Below, one piece after another: positions 8,165-15,537 of a DNA stretch of 18,583 nucleotides (positions are counted from its first letter, which is position 1; each line of letters opens with the position of its first letter). This DNA is from a bacterium. Its GTDB lineage: Bacteria; SM23-81; DAOVCL01. The translations under genes and the position numbers were made by a program. The notes below the pieces were generated by a model. That model was given only the letters and a program-made list of their open reading frames with translations, did not search any database and was not told the DNA's origin. The stretch is taken from NCBI GenBank assembly GCA_029932675.1, contig JAOZPP010000070.1:1-18583 (forward strand). Reading direction: 5' to 3'.

Positions 8165-9327
8165 TATTCAAGGGCCCTTTTCATTTCCTCATCCATCCCC
8201 ATATGCTGAAATGTGGAGGCTCTCTCCTCTAAGAGGGGGGCAACTTCAGCTTCGATCTTCCTTATCGTCTCCTTCTTCACGTTCTTTCCCAAGGCATCGC
8301 GCAGGAGCGTGAGATTCTCCTTTACCAGTTCACTCAGCCCTCCTAAGAGGAGGTGAAAACGGATAACTGGGGGGAGGGATAAGGACTTTGCCTCCAAGAG
8401 GGCAAAGTCAGGCAGGGAATCATCCCTTAGCTTGATGCCGCGAAAGAGTCGGGGATACCTCTTCTTTATGGTGAGGAAGGCGTTCTCCGCCTGTCTCTTC
8501 GCCCGAGGGCCAAGTTTCTTTATTAGCTGATTCTGAATGACGAAGAAGATCCTTTGGTAGATATCTATCAGGGAGTGGAGGATGGCGGGTTCGTCCTCTA
8601 ACTCCCCCGCGCTGGGTTTCCCCGTGACCTTCTCTAAGATTCCGGCGGAGAGGAGGTCATAGATGGCCTTGGTGGTGAGGTATCCACCAAGCTCGCTCTC
8701 CTCAATGATCTCCCCGATGGCTCGATGGCCGTTAATCAGGGGGATGACCTGGATCTGAAGGGGGGTAAGGGTAACTTCCTCTACATCGGTCTGAAAGAAA
8801 TCCTTAATCCGGAGGACGGTGTGGGGTGGGGGGAGTTTCTTCTGTAATTCAGAGAGCTCGTCCATCCTCTTTGTGCCCTCCATAATCAGGCTCATCACCT
8901 CCACAGGGGGGATGAGATCCCCCTCAGGAGGGAGCCTCCCCTCCTCAAAGGAGAACTCCCCCTTCTCCCATCCAAAGAGATCATAGATGGATTCTTCTGC
9001 CTGCCGCCTCAGCCATCCGGCTATCTCCCCCTCCGGGGCAAGCCCCAACTCCACCAGGACCCTTCCCAACTTCTTTCCCTTCTCCCTTCCTACCTTCAAG
9101 GCCTTTCCCAAGTCGGCCTCAGAGACCAAGCCTTTTCTGAGGAGGAAGTTCCCTAAGAACTCCTCCTCCTTAGATGAGGAGGTATGGACTATCTTACCAT
9201 CTTTAAAGGCTATTTCCTTGTGGGAGTATTCGTTGGAAACCCTTAAGGTGCCCGTCTTTCTCCCTATGCTCAATAGTTGGAAGAGGTCAGGAAGGGAGAC
9301 GGTCTCCAATTTTCCCTTTATTCCCAT
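8164..9327 (-). CDS. DUF4388 (PATAN-type) regulatory domain protein
   Basis: The N-terminus MGIKGKLETVSLPDLFQLLSIGRKTGTLRV, with FKDGKIVHTSS following, is the DUF4388/PATAN domain found in cyanobacterial PatA and many response-regulator-linked proteins. Residues about 55-105 (LGNFLLRKGLVSEADLGKAL...LGRVLVELGLAPEGEI) resemble the small N-terminal domain of type II secretion/type IV pilus ATPases. Around 185-240 a winged-helix-like segment (IPLINGHRAIGEIIEES...LLSAGILEKV) follows, then a helical C-terminal region to residue 387. No receiver, kinase or DNA-binding domain is clear. It may be a scaffold in motility, polarity or signalling, which is inference. An ATG lies at 9345, but GGGAG sits seven bases before the ATG at 9327, and the family normally begins right there. 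It is 39 bases after comEC and one base overlaps the next gene, so all three are probably co-transcribed. Confidence 0.85.
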   Translation of the reverse strand: MGIKGKLETVSLPDLFQLLSIGRKTGTLRVSNEYSHKEIAFKDGKIVHTSSSKEEEFLGNFLLRKGLVSEADLGKALKVGREKGKKLGRVLVELGLAPEGEIAGWLRRQAEESIYDLFGWEKGEFSFEEGRLPPEGDLIPPVEVMSLIMEGTKRMDELSELQKKLPPPHTVLRIKDFFQTDVEEVTLTPLQIQVIPLINGHRAIGEIIEESELGGYLTTKAIYDLLSAGILEKVTGKPSAGELEDEPAILHSLIDIYQRIFFVIQNQLIKKLGPRAKRQAENAFLTIKKRYPRLFRGIKLRDDSLPDFALLEAKSLSLPPVIRFHLLLGGLSELVKENLTLLRDALGKNVKKETIRKIEAEVAPLLEERASTFQHMGMDEEMKRALE

Positions 9328-9366
9328 TCCACTTCTCCCGTCCATCGGTTGAGGTCAAAGATGTGG

Positions 9367-11661
9367 TCACATATTATAAAATTCCTTCTCCTTTGTCAAA
9401 TATTTTCTTATCGAAAACTTCTCCCCATCGGAGCTGATGGTGATTGCTCCGGTTTGTCGAAGGTCCAACGGGCTTATCCTTAGTTCCCTTAGGGCTTCCC
9501 TCTCCTCAGGGGAGAGGGAGGGGGCGATGATGAATCGGGGCTTGACCTCCTCTAAGAAGCTGTTGGGCAACCTCGCTGGATTGGTCGTCTCCAGGATTAT
9601 GGTTGGGGATGGCTGGTGCTCGATGGGTTGTTTAATTTCACCCCCTAAGAGGAAACTGACCATTTTATATTTGAGGCTAAAGGCTATACCCAATGATGAA
9701 GGGAGAAGTTCGATCTTCACTCCGGGAGCTAAATCAAGCGAAACCCCCTTCTGCAGGTCCAGGTAGGGGATATCCATCTCCCTCACCATTTGGGTAAACC
9801 TCAGATAGGAGAGGGAGGTGGTGGGAGGGCCGATTACCGCCTTTGGCCTGTATTCACTCAAGATGGGGAGGAGGGAAGCGAGGTTTGCCTGGTCAGGATT
9901 GGCCACTATGAGTAGGTCTATACTTCTCTTTCCGATGGATTGAAGATAAGGGATGACCACCCTCTCCCCAAAGTTATACCCTCTTCTCTCCCCACCTCCA
10001 TCGATGAGGATCGTTCCTCCCCGGGGGACTTGAATCACCGTGGAGCTTCCCTTCCCCACGGAAAGGAAGGTTAGCTTAAGCTCCCCCTCCCCCTTTAGCA
10101 CCCCCTTCCAGCAAAGCAGGTTGGCCAGGCCAAGGATGGAGATAAGCAGCCACTTACGGGCAAGGAGGGATGATTTTAGATGGGCGAGGGGGATGAGGCA
10201 GAGGTAGTAGAATCCGGTTAGCAGCGGGGAGGGAGAGGGGAGGGAGATGGAGGAGTAGGGGATCTGGGAGAGGAGGCCGGTGAGCCAAAGGGTGAGCTTA
10301 AGGAAGAGCCAATTTGCGGCAGCCAAGGTATAGCCGAGATGTGGGCTGATAAGGGAGAGGGCTGAACCAGCCAGTCCCAAGGCAAGGCTGATACCAACTA
10401 AGGGGACGACTAAGAGGTTGGAAAGGGGGGAGATAAGGGGGAGGCGATGAAAATGGTAGATCAAGAAAGGGGCTATCCCCAACTGGACAGAGAGGGAGAC
10501 CAATAACGATCCCCCTAACCACCCCTTCAATCTTCCTCCCCTCCAGAGGGTTTGGGGAAGGAGTTCCTTTAATTTAGGGTAGAGCCAGAGAATGGAGATG
10601 GTAGCGACAAAGGAGAGTTGGAACCCGAGATCAAAGATGGCTAAGGGATTTGAGATGAGGATGAGAAGGCCCGCCGCCCCAATGGAATTGAGGGGGTTTG
10701 GCTTCCTCTGGAGGCAGAGGCCGAAAAGGATGAGCGCCCCCATAATCGATGACCTGACCACAGATGGTCGGAATTGGGCTATCCCAGAGTAGGCCCCTAA
10801 CATAAGGATGGTGGCAAGGCTGCTTAGCCGAAAACCGAGCCTCATACTACGGAAAAGGGTGAAAAATATGGTGATCACTAATCCTACATGGAGGCCAGAG
10901 ATGGCTAACACATGGATTACCCCGGCATCGGAGAAGGCCTTCTGCACTCTCTTAGATAACGCTTGCCTTTCCCCTAAGATGATACCCTTCAGGAGGTGGG
11001 CCGGGTCGCCGCGGAGGTGGGAGTCTATGGAGGCCAAGATAGCTCTTCTCATTGGGGAGAAGCCATGGAGGCGGATTGGGTTCCCCCCTTTACCCAGGAA
11101 CCTCACCTGAGAGGGGTTCCTGATGCTCATCAGCTTATCGATCCCGTGCTGGTGGAGGTAGTGGCGGTAGTTGAACTGTCCGAGGTTAGCCGCTGTAGGG
11201 GGTTCGGAAAGCCAACCGCGCAGCTCAACCCGATCCCCGTATTGAAGGAGCCCGCTGGGGATATTCGCTTTGACCAGGATCCCACCGGAGGTGGGGAATT
11301 CCTTCCCCTGGAGGTGGAGTTGCTCAGCTCTCAACTTAAACCTCGTCCTCACCCCATCGAAGACCGGATCCGAAGAGACCAGGCCTTCTAACCGCACATA
11401 TCCAGAACCAGCCAACTGGGAGATATGATTGGGAGGGAGAAGCTGTGCCTTTACCCCATATCTCATCGCCCCTCCTGCAATGAGGGCCAAAAAAATGAGG
11501 GGGGTAAGTAGGCTGCTTCTTTTGAAATGGGCAATTATAGTGAGTAGGAAGAGGAGGACCAGGGCCGAAAAGAGGGGAAGGAGAGGGGGGTGGAGCAGTC
11601 TACCCCCAATTATCCCTAAGGCAAAAGCCAACCCAGTCTTTAAGGCAGGCTGCTTCTTCAT
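9367..11661 (-). CDS. comEC: ComEC/Rec2-family DNA-uptake channel with degenerate beta-lactamase-like domain
   Basis: ComEC forms the inner-membrane channel for single-stranded DNA during natural transformation. This 764-residue protein has the full family layout: N-terminal helices, an OB-like DUF4131 region (YVRLEGLVSSDPVF...YGDRVELRGWL), then the Competence domain with LLKGIILGERQALS, IHVLAISGLHVGLV, RPSVVRSSIMG and FDLGFQLSFVATISI. A C-terminal metallo-beta-lactamase-like domain starts near 535 (LTFLSVGKGSSTVIQV, ILIDGGG). In that domain the family HxHxDH ligand motif is replaced by ANPDQAN at 587-593, LLTGD by LLGGE, and I find no HHGS-like segment, so it probably lacks nuclease activity. 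The reading frame is intact. The ATG at 11661 has no clear Shine-Dalgarno. It lies 66 bases after the Gx gene; that gap contains a degenerate palindrome. Transport itself could still work. Confidence 0.93.
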   Translation of the reverse strand: MKKQPALKTGLAFALGIIGGRLLHPPLLPLFSALVLLFLLTIIAHFKRSSLLTPLIFLALIAGGAMRYGVKAQLLPPNHISQLAGSGYVRLEGLVSSDPVFDGVRTRFKLRAEQLHLQGKEFPTSGGILVKANIPSGLLQYGDRVELRGWLSEPPTAANLGQFNYRHYLHQHGIDKLMSIRNPSQVRFLGKGGNPIRLHGFSPMRRAILASIDSHLRGDPAHLLKGIILGERQALSKRVQKAFSDAGVIHVLAISGLHVGLVITIFFTLFRSMRLGFRLSSLATILMLGAYSGIAQFRPSVVRSSIMGALILFGLCLQRKPNPLNSIGAAGLLILISNPLAIFDLGFQLSFVATISILWLYPKLKELLPQTLWRGGRLKGWLGGSLLVSLSVQLGIAPFLIYHFHRLPLISPLSNLLVVPLVGISLALGLAGSALSLISPHLGYTLAAANWLFLKLTLWLTGLLSQIPYSSISLPSPSPLLTGFYYLCLIPLAHLKSSLLARKWLLISILGLANLLCWKGVLKGEGELKLTFLSVGKGSSTVIQVPRGGTILIDGGGERRGYNFGERVVIPYLQSIGKRSIDLLIVANPDQANLASLLPILSEYRPKAVIGPPTTSLSYLRFTQMVREMDIPYLDLQKGVSLDLAPGVKIELLPSSLGIAFSLKYKMVSFLLGGEIKQPIEHQPSPTIILETTNPARLPNSFLEEVKPRFIIAPSLSPEEREALRELRISPLDLRQTGAITISSDGEKFSIRKYLTKEKEFYNM

Positions 11662-11689
11662 ATTTACAGAAGATAGGAGTTCCCCCGTT

Positions 11690-11718
11690 CCATCAGAGCC
11701 CCGATTCTGCCGGTTGAG
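11690..11718. repeat. Degenerate copy of the CAGAA/TTCTG palindrome plus linker
   Basis: CCATCAGAG, CCCC, then GATTCTGCCGG match the hairpin at 18557-18582 with a few substitutions, and the following GGTTGA matches the start of the linker seen after hairpin A at 3264. It sits in the 66-base gap between the Gx-family gene and comEC, only about 30 bases before the comEC start codon. Confidence 0.55.
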
Positions 11719-11727
11719 GGGATAGCG

Positions 11728-12255
11728 CTAATTGATCATTGACAGTTGTACAGGGAGCCGGCAGATGACCAACCATGCTAAGAGACCTATTATCAAACCT
11801 CCGCCCAGGGAGATGATTGGGATGAAGGGGAGGAGGCTGAATATGGCTTGGGCCTGTCCTAAAAGGAGGTAGGCGGCCAGAAGTTGGGCTAAGTTGTGGC
11901 CCAGAGCTCCCCAGATGCTTATTCCCACTATGCTGAAGACCCGCGGATAGAAGGGGAAGAGGAGGATCATCACCAGAGTGCTGGCCACTCCTCCAGCCGC
12001 TGAGAGGAGAAAAGCGGGGTTGAAGAACCCTCCTATGAGGATGGAGCCCAATAAAACCCTCATCCCCATAACAAGAAATGCCTCCCCTCCCCCAAAGAGG
12101 ATAAGGGCAAGCAGGGTAGCCAAATTAGCCAAACCCACCCTTCCCACGGGAAGGGAGATGAAGCTTTCCACAGCATAAAGGGCCAAGCCAAAGGCAACCA
12201 AAAGGGAAAGCCTGGTGAGCTTCTGGATCCTTCCCTTAGGGGGTAATCGTGTCAA
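11728..12255 (-). CDS. Gx transporter family / heptaprenyl diphosphate synthase component I-like membrane protein
   Basis: This 175-residue, highly hydrophobic protein matches the Hpre_diP_synt_I / Gx family: VGLANLATLLALILFGGGEAFLVM, RVLLGSILIGGFFNPAFLLSAAGG, VGISIWGALGHNLAQLLAAYLL and a Gly-rich final helix. I count about five or six membrane segments. The family resembles ECF-type substrate-binding subunits and is often paired with a NusG-domain-II protein near Rnf or flavin/quinone genes. The upstream neighbour here is exactly that partner, overlapping by 20 bases. Translation probably begins at TTG 12255, preceded by GGGAGAAGGGAA; the start is not certain. The old annotation as a subunit of heptaprenyl diphosphate synthase is not supported here because no component II gene is in the window. 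Confidence 0.83.
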   Translation of the reverse strand: MTRLPPKGRIQKLTRLSLLVAFGLALYAVESFISLPVGRVGLANLATLLALILFGGGEAFLVMGMRVLLGSILIGGFFNPAFLLSAAGGVASTLVMILLFPFYPRVFSIVGISIWGALGHNLAQLLAAYLLLGQAQAIFSLLPFIPIISLGGGLIIGLLAWLVICRLPVQLSMIN

Positions 12256-12595
12256 ATTCCCTTCTCCCCTCCACTCTCACTATTACCCTGTTGGGAACGC
12301 AGACTATCACCTCACCTGCCCTTCCCCTTTTCCCCATCTTTACACAGAGCTTGTGAGGGCAAGGTGAATCGACGACCCAAACCTTTCCTCCAGCGATCTT
12401 GATGTGGGTCTTTCCTAAGGGGCCCGGGGCGGAAATTTCCCTTTCCCCATTGAGGGGATAACGGCCCAAAGGTTTTCCCTCTGCCTCAATGAGGACATAT
12501 CTCCCTCGCTCCCCCCGCGGAAGGAATGCGGAGAGGCTCCAAAGCACTAAAAGGCCAATGAGAATTATGTCACCAATAGTAAGGGGTTTCTTCAT
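12236..12595 (-). CDS. NusG domain II-containing membrane-anchored protein
   Basis: This 119-residue protein has one N-terminal membrane helix (IGDIILIGLLVLWSLSAFL, about 7-25), then a small extracytoplasmic beta domain. Family signatures are visible: IEAEGKPLGRYPLNGEREI, a GKVWVVDSPCPHKLCVKMG motif with two cysteines five residues apart, and VCVPNRVIVRVEG near the end. This is the stand-alone NusG domain II family, not the transcription factor NusG. Its C-terminus overlaps the Gx gene by 20 bases, a fixed pairing in many bacteria. Related pairs accompany Rnf or flavin-based electron transfer loci, but no flavin transferase, Rnf or quinone gene is within reach here. The ATG at 12595 has only a weak ribosome site. 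The 90-base gap to gmhB has small palindromes but no clear terminator, so co-transcription is possible. Confidence 0.88.
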   Translation of the reverse strand: MKKPLTIGDIILIGLLVLWSLSAFLPRGERGRYVLIEAEGKPLGRYPLNGEREISAPGPLGKTHIKIAGGKVWVVDSPCPHKLCVKMGKRGRAGEVIVCVPNRVIVRVEGRREFDTITP

Positions 12596-12685
12596 CTTCT
12601 GCTACCACGGTCAGACCAGGGGAGCTGACCGCTCAACTATTGATAGTTTGAAGTTGCCGGGCAAATCTTCGTGAATAATTCAGCC

Positions 12686-13285
12686 CTACAGGTTTTCCTG
12701 GTTCCCGGAAACCTTTAGGTCGTTCTCTATCCAGAGGGCAGCATCTAATAAATTATCTGCCACCCAAGATGGTTTTGTTCCCTCCTCCAACGTCTTCCTT
12801 CCCATCCCGGTGAGGACAAGGATCGATTTTGCCCCCACCCTAAGGGCAAGTTCGATGTCCTCCTTTTTATCCCCTATAATGTAGGAGAGCCAAGGGGCGA
12901 TGAGAAAAAAGGCTGCAGCCCTCAGGACCATCCCGGGGTTGGGCTTACGGCAGTAACAGTCCTTGCGGTACTTCTCGTCCCCATAGAGGGGATGGTGGGG
13001 GCAGTAGTAGATCCCATCCAACCGGGCCCCCTCCTCCCTAAGTAGCCCCTCCAAATATCTGTTTATCTCCTGCAACCTATCTTCGGTAAGCAGCCCCCTG
13101 GCCACCCCTGATTGGTTAGTGATCACTACGGTCTTCAGTCCTAACCTGTTGAGGAGCCTTATCCCTTCTGCAGAATGGGGGAGGAGGGTAAGCTCATCTA
13201 CTTTGGTGATGTAGCCCCTTTCCTCATTTATGGTTCCATCCCGGTCCAAAAAGACCCCCGGGCCCAATATGTCTGTTTTTCCCAT
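12686..13285 (-). CDS. gmhB: D-glycero-D-manno-heptose 1,7-bisphosphate 7-phosphatase (GmhB)
   Basis: GmhB is a cytoplasmic HAD phosphatase that removes the 7-phosphate from heptose bisphosphate on the way to ADP-heptose for the LPS inner core. The 199-residue protein shows HAD motif I FLDRDGTIN (nucleophile Asp14, acid/base Asp16), motif II VVITNQSGVARG (53-64), a zinc loop with Cys95, His97, Cys110 and Cys112 (YCPHHP...DCYCRKP), Lys114 in CRKPNPGM, and motif III IIGDKKEDIELA (136-147). Length is as expected. The ATG at 13285 has AGGGA about five bases upstream. It follows the heptosyltransferase gene by only seven bases, so the two form an operon in the same pathway. HisB-type histidinol phosphatase is the main alternative; the neighbouring heptosyltransferase favours GmhB. 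Confidence 0.93.
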   Translation of the reverse strand: MGKTDILGPGVFLDRDGTINEERGYITKVDELTLLPHSAEGIRLLNRLGLKTVVITNQSGVARGLLTEDRLQEINRYLEGLLREEGARLDGIYYCPHHPLYGDEKYRKDCYCRKPNPGMVLRAAAFFLIAPWLSYIIGDKKEDIELALRVGAKSILVLTGMGRKTLEEGTKPSWVADNLLDAALWIENDLKVSGNQENL

Positions 13286-13292
13286 ATCTTCC

Positions 13293-14294
13293 CTATCTAT
13301 CCCCTTGATCCCTTCTCAATATACTGTAGGCGGCTGCAAGGACATTGGCTGGAGTAATCCCCTCCATACAAAACCTCTTTGCCCTTCTGCATCTTCCCTC
13401 CCCATGGAGGCTGCAAGGACTGCAGGGTTGATTGGTGGAGAGGACTATGTCCCTTACCCCTAAGGGGGCAAAGCCTAACTTAGGGTGGGTGGGGCCAAAT
13501 ATGGCTACTACTGGGGTCCCCACCCCGGTGGCGATATGCATAGGCCCGGAGTCATTGGTGATAAGGAGCTCACATTGTTCCACAAGGCCCATCAAGAGGC
13601 GGAGGTCCGTTCTCCCCCCCATATCGATCGGCTTCCCTCCCATCAATTGGGCAATCCTCTTTGTATTGGGCTGATCCGCTGCATCCCCGAAGAGGATCAC
13701 CTCCCCCTCCTTGGCCAGCTCCCTTCCCACTTGGGCAAACCTCTCCATTGGCCATCTCTTCTTCTCCCATCTTGCTCCGGGGCTTATCCCAATTAGCTTC
13801 CCCCCCCCATACCCCTCCTGATGGAGAAGCTCCCTGGCCCTTTCCCTCTCCTCCTCCTTGAGGTAAAGGCGTGGGGTCTTGTCCTTGATCGGGTTGATCC
13901 CCAAAGGAGCAAGGGCCCTCAGGTAGAGATCGACGGTGTGGATGGGGTGGAAGGGTATCCATTTGAACTTGGTCAGTGCCCATCTCCTTAAGTGCCTCTT
14001 CTTGTATCTGATCCTGGTGGTAGACCTTAGCTTCAGGGAGAAGGTAATGCTCTGGGGGTTAGCCTGGAGGTCGAGGCAAAGGTCAAATCTTTCTCCCCTT
14101 AGCCTCTTCAGGTCATCCTCCCAGGTGAAGATCCTCTCTATCTCTGGGTTGGAGAGGAGGAGGTCTCGATAGCGCCCTTTGGTTAAGAAGGATACCTGGG
14201 CCTGGGGGAACTTCCCTTTCAAGGCCCGGAGAACAGGGGTAGTCAATACTATATCCCCCAGGGAGCTCAGCCGGATAATTAAGATCTTTGGCAA
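13293..14294 (-). CDS. GT9 ADP-heptose:LPS heptosyltransferase (WaaF/RfaF-like)
   Basis: This glycosyltransferase family 9 enzyme would transfer heptose from ADP-heptose to the growing LPS inner core on the cytoplasmic face of the inner membrane. Signatures: KILIIRLSSLGDIVLTTPVLRAL at the start, GISPGARWEKKRWP mid-protein, VILFGDAADQ, and the donor-site motif ITNDSGPMHIATGVGTPVVAIFGPTHP. A Cys cluster (CSPC...C...C) follows, as in many WaaF proteins. Whether it adds the first or second heptose cannot be decided. The frame extends to a TTG at 14321, but those nine codons lie in a dispersed-repeat remnant; the TTG at 14294, seven bases after AAAGGG, starts MPKILIIRLSS as the family does. gmhB follows by seven bases. 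A repeat-filled gap precedes it, so the promoter probably lies there, though I could not define one. Confidence 0.93.
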   Translation of the reverse strand: MPKILIIRLSSLGDIVLTTPVLRALKGKFPQAQVSFLTKGRYRDLLLSNPEIERIFTWEDDLKRLRGERFDLCLDLQANPQSITFSLKLRSTTRIRYKKRHLRRWALTKFKWIPFHPIHTVDLYLRALAPLGINPIKDKTPRLYLKEEERERARELLHQEGYGGGKLIGISPGARWEKKRWPMERFAQVGRELAKEGEVILFGDAADQPNTKRIAQLMGGKPIDMGGRTDLRLLMGLVEQCELLITNDSGPMHIATGVGTPVVAIFGPTHPKLGFAPLGVRDIVLSTNQPCSPCSLHGEGRCRRAKRFCMEGITPANVLAAAYSILRRDQGDR

Positions 14295-14302
14295 TTTGCC
14301 GC

Positions 14303-14320
14303 CCTTTAGTGTGGGTCTCA
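14303..14320. repeat. Partial copy of hairpin B (CTTTAGTG-GGTCT)
   Basis: CCTTTAGTGTGGGTCT resembles one half of the GCACTTTAGTGCGGGTCTTC palindrome seen at 3286-3305 and, more diverged, at 18525-18543. Only one arm is intact. It covers most of the nine codons before the preferred heptosyltransferase start, which supports the downstream start. Confidence 0.45.
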
Positions 14321-14426
14321 ATCACCCCCCTACCCTGGTGGGAGAGGCATTTGTAGTGGTTAAGGGTTTTCGATAGTCCCAAATTATTCGTAAACTGATG
14401 ATGTTATCATAGGTCTTCTTATCACC

Positions 14427-14490
14427 TGTAGGGACAGACCTTCAGATCTTATCCACCCCTTTCGGAGAGGGCTGAAGCCCTGTCCCTACA
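14427..14490. repeat. GGGACAG inverted repeat, MITE-like or REP-like
   Basis: The arms TGTAGGGACAGACCTTCAG (14427-14445) and CTGAAGCCCTGTCCCTACA (14472-14490) are inverted repeats matching at 17 of 19 positions around a 26-base centre. The right arm also forms its own small hairpin AGGGCT-GA-AGCCCT. The sharp, nearly matching ends resemble a short non-autonomous element; no target-site duplication is obvious. I see no second copy in this window. Confidence 0.65.
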
Positions 14491-14602
14491 AGACAAACAC
14501 ATAATAGCTTGAATTTAAGAGGGTTATGCCAAGTAGTTTCCAATTTGTAAACAAAAAGGAAGGGTAGTAATTTTTCGATTGCTAATTGGTCACTGCCAAT
14601 TC

Positions 14603-15478
14603 TCAATGCCTTATCCAGAGGGCGACCAAGCCTAATATCCCTACCCCCCAGCAATAGTAGGAGAACCTCCAGAGCCTTCCCCTTCTGATTACTCTTAAGA
14701 GGAAGGCTATGGCCGCGTAGCCAGATCCTAAGGAAAAGAGGGCAGCTAAGAGATAGGAGGAGGGAAGTCGGTTAAGCCCCCTCAATTCCAAGAGATTAGC
14801 CCCTAATATGGAGATAATGGCCAGGAGGAAGGAGAACTCAGCGGACTTTTCCCCATCGATCCCCCGCAGAAGGCCAAGAGCTATGGTCGTTCCAGAGCGG
14901 GAGACCCCGGGAAGGATGGCAAAGGCCTGCGCCGTGCCGATGAGGAGGGAGTTTGTGGGGGAGAGGGTTGTGGCCCCTTGTTTGGCGAATTTGGTGGAGA
15001 GGAGGATGAATCCCGTGATCAGGAGCATCCCGCAGACTAAATAAGGGTTGTGGAAGATCTCTTCAATCGGGCCGCGGAGGAAAAGGCCAACGATTCCTGC
15101 AGGTATTGAGCCCAAAATTAGGTAAAAGAAGAGGTTGCGGTTACCCTTATCCCCTCTTCGGGGATAGCCAAATGCCTTAATGATCTCCCAAATCTTGCGG
15201 CGAAAATAAAGGACCACTGCCAACCAAGTGCCTAAGTGGACCAAAACCTCCAATCCCAGCCCTTTTCCTCTCATCCCCAGGGTTCTCTCGGCCAAGACCA
15301 GATGGCCTGAGCTGGAGATGGGGAGGAATTCGGTCAACCCTTGCACCGTCCCTAAAATTATTCCCTGCAGCAGGGAAGGGCCACTGTTTGCCTGCTTCCC
15401 CTGAGGGGGAGAACCGAGAGCCCAGACCGCCAGAAGAGGGAGGGCAATAACAGTAACCAACAGGATCTTTCTTGTCAT
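14603..15478 (-). CDS. uppP: Undecaprenyl-diphosphate phosphatase (UppP/BacA) with N-terminal extension
   Basis: UppP dephosphorylates undecaprenyl diphosphate so the lipid carrier can be reused for peptidoglycan, LPS and other polymers. The 291-residue protein has both signatures: QGLTEFLPISSSGHL (46-60, the [E/Q]xxxE motif plus the conserved His59) and PGVSRSGTTIALGLLRG (190-206, with catalytic Arg194). The hydrophobic segments match the family. Unusual is the N-terminus: about 30 residues (MTRKILLVTVIALPLLAVWA, then a polar Gly/Gln/Asn linker) precede SLLQGIILG, where the family usually begins. No ATG or GTG lies at the canonical position, so the extension seems real; it looks like a signal peptide or an extra helix. 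The Shine-Dalgarno is weak. It stands alone between a 308-base gap and the tldDE terminator, so it probably has its own promoter. Confidence 0.95.
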   Translation of the reverse strand: MTRKILLVTVIALPLLAVWALGSPPQGKQANSGPSLLQGIILGTVQGLTEFLPISSSGHLVLAERTLGMRGKGLGLEVLVHLGTWLAVVLYFRRKIWEIIKAFGYPRRGDKGNRNLFFYLILGSIPAGIVGLFLRGPIEEIFHNPYLVCGMLLITGFILLSTKFAKQGATTLSPTNSLLIGTAQAFAILPGVSRSGTTIALGLLRGIDGEKSAEFSFLLAIISILGANLLELRGLNRLPSSYLLAALFSLGSGYAAIAFLLRVIRRGRLWRFSYYCWGVGILGLVALWIRH

Positions 15479-15537
15479 TAACAGAGCTCACTTGGAAATA
15501 GAAGATCCGGCGCCGTGAGAAGCGCCCAATACCCCAC

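Larger units (their letters stand above)
14295..14602. other. 308-base non-coding stretch upstream of the heptosyltransferase
   Basis: No credible gene is present. From high to low coordinates it holds a small AATTGG/CCAATT hairpin directly after the uppP stop (14584-14601), an A/T-rich stretch, the inverted repeat at 14427-14490, and a remnant of the CTTTAGTG-GGTCT palindrome at 14303-14320 next to the heptosyltransferase start. A promoter for the heptose operon should be in here, but I see no strong -35/-10 pair. No convincing terminator for uppP is visible either. Confidence 0.6.

Noticed and set aside
11728-12255. Heptaprenyl diphosphate synthase subunit
   Set aside because: The protein is a polytopic membrane protein without prenyl-synthase motifs, and no component II gene is present; the NusG_II partner supports the Gx family instead.
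14584-14601. AATTGG/CCAATT hairpin right after the uppP stop as a terminator
   Set aside because: The stem is only 6 bp, A/T-rich, and no T run follows on the minus strand.
14442-14654. 70-residue minus-strand frame beginning MLGGRDIRLG
   Set aside because: It overlaps the end of uppP in another frame and runs through the inverted repeat at 14427-14490; no ribosome site or recognisable content.
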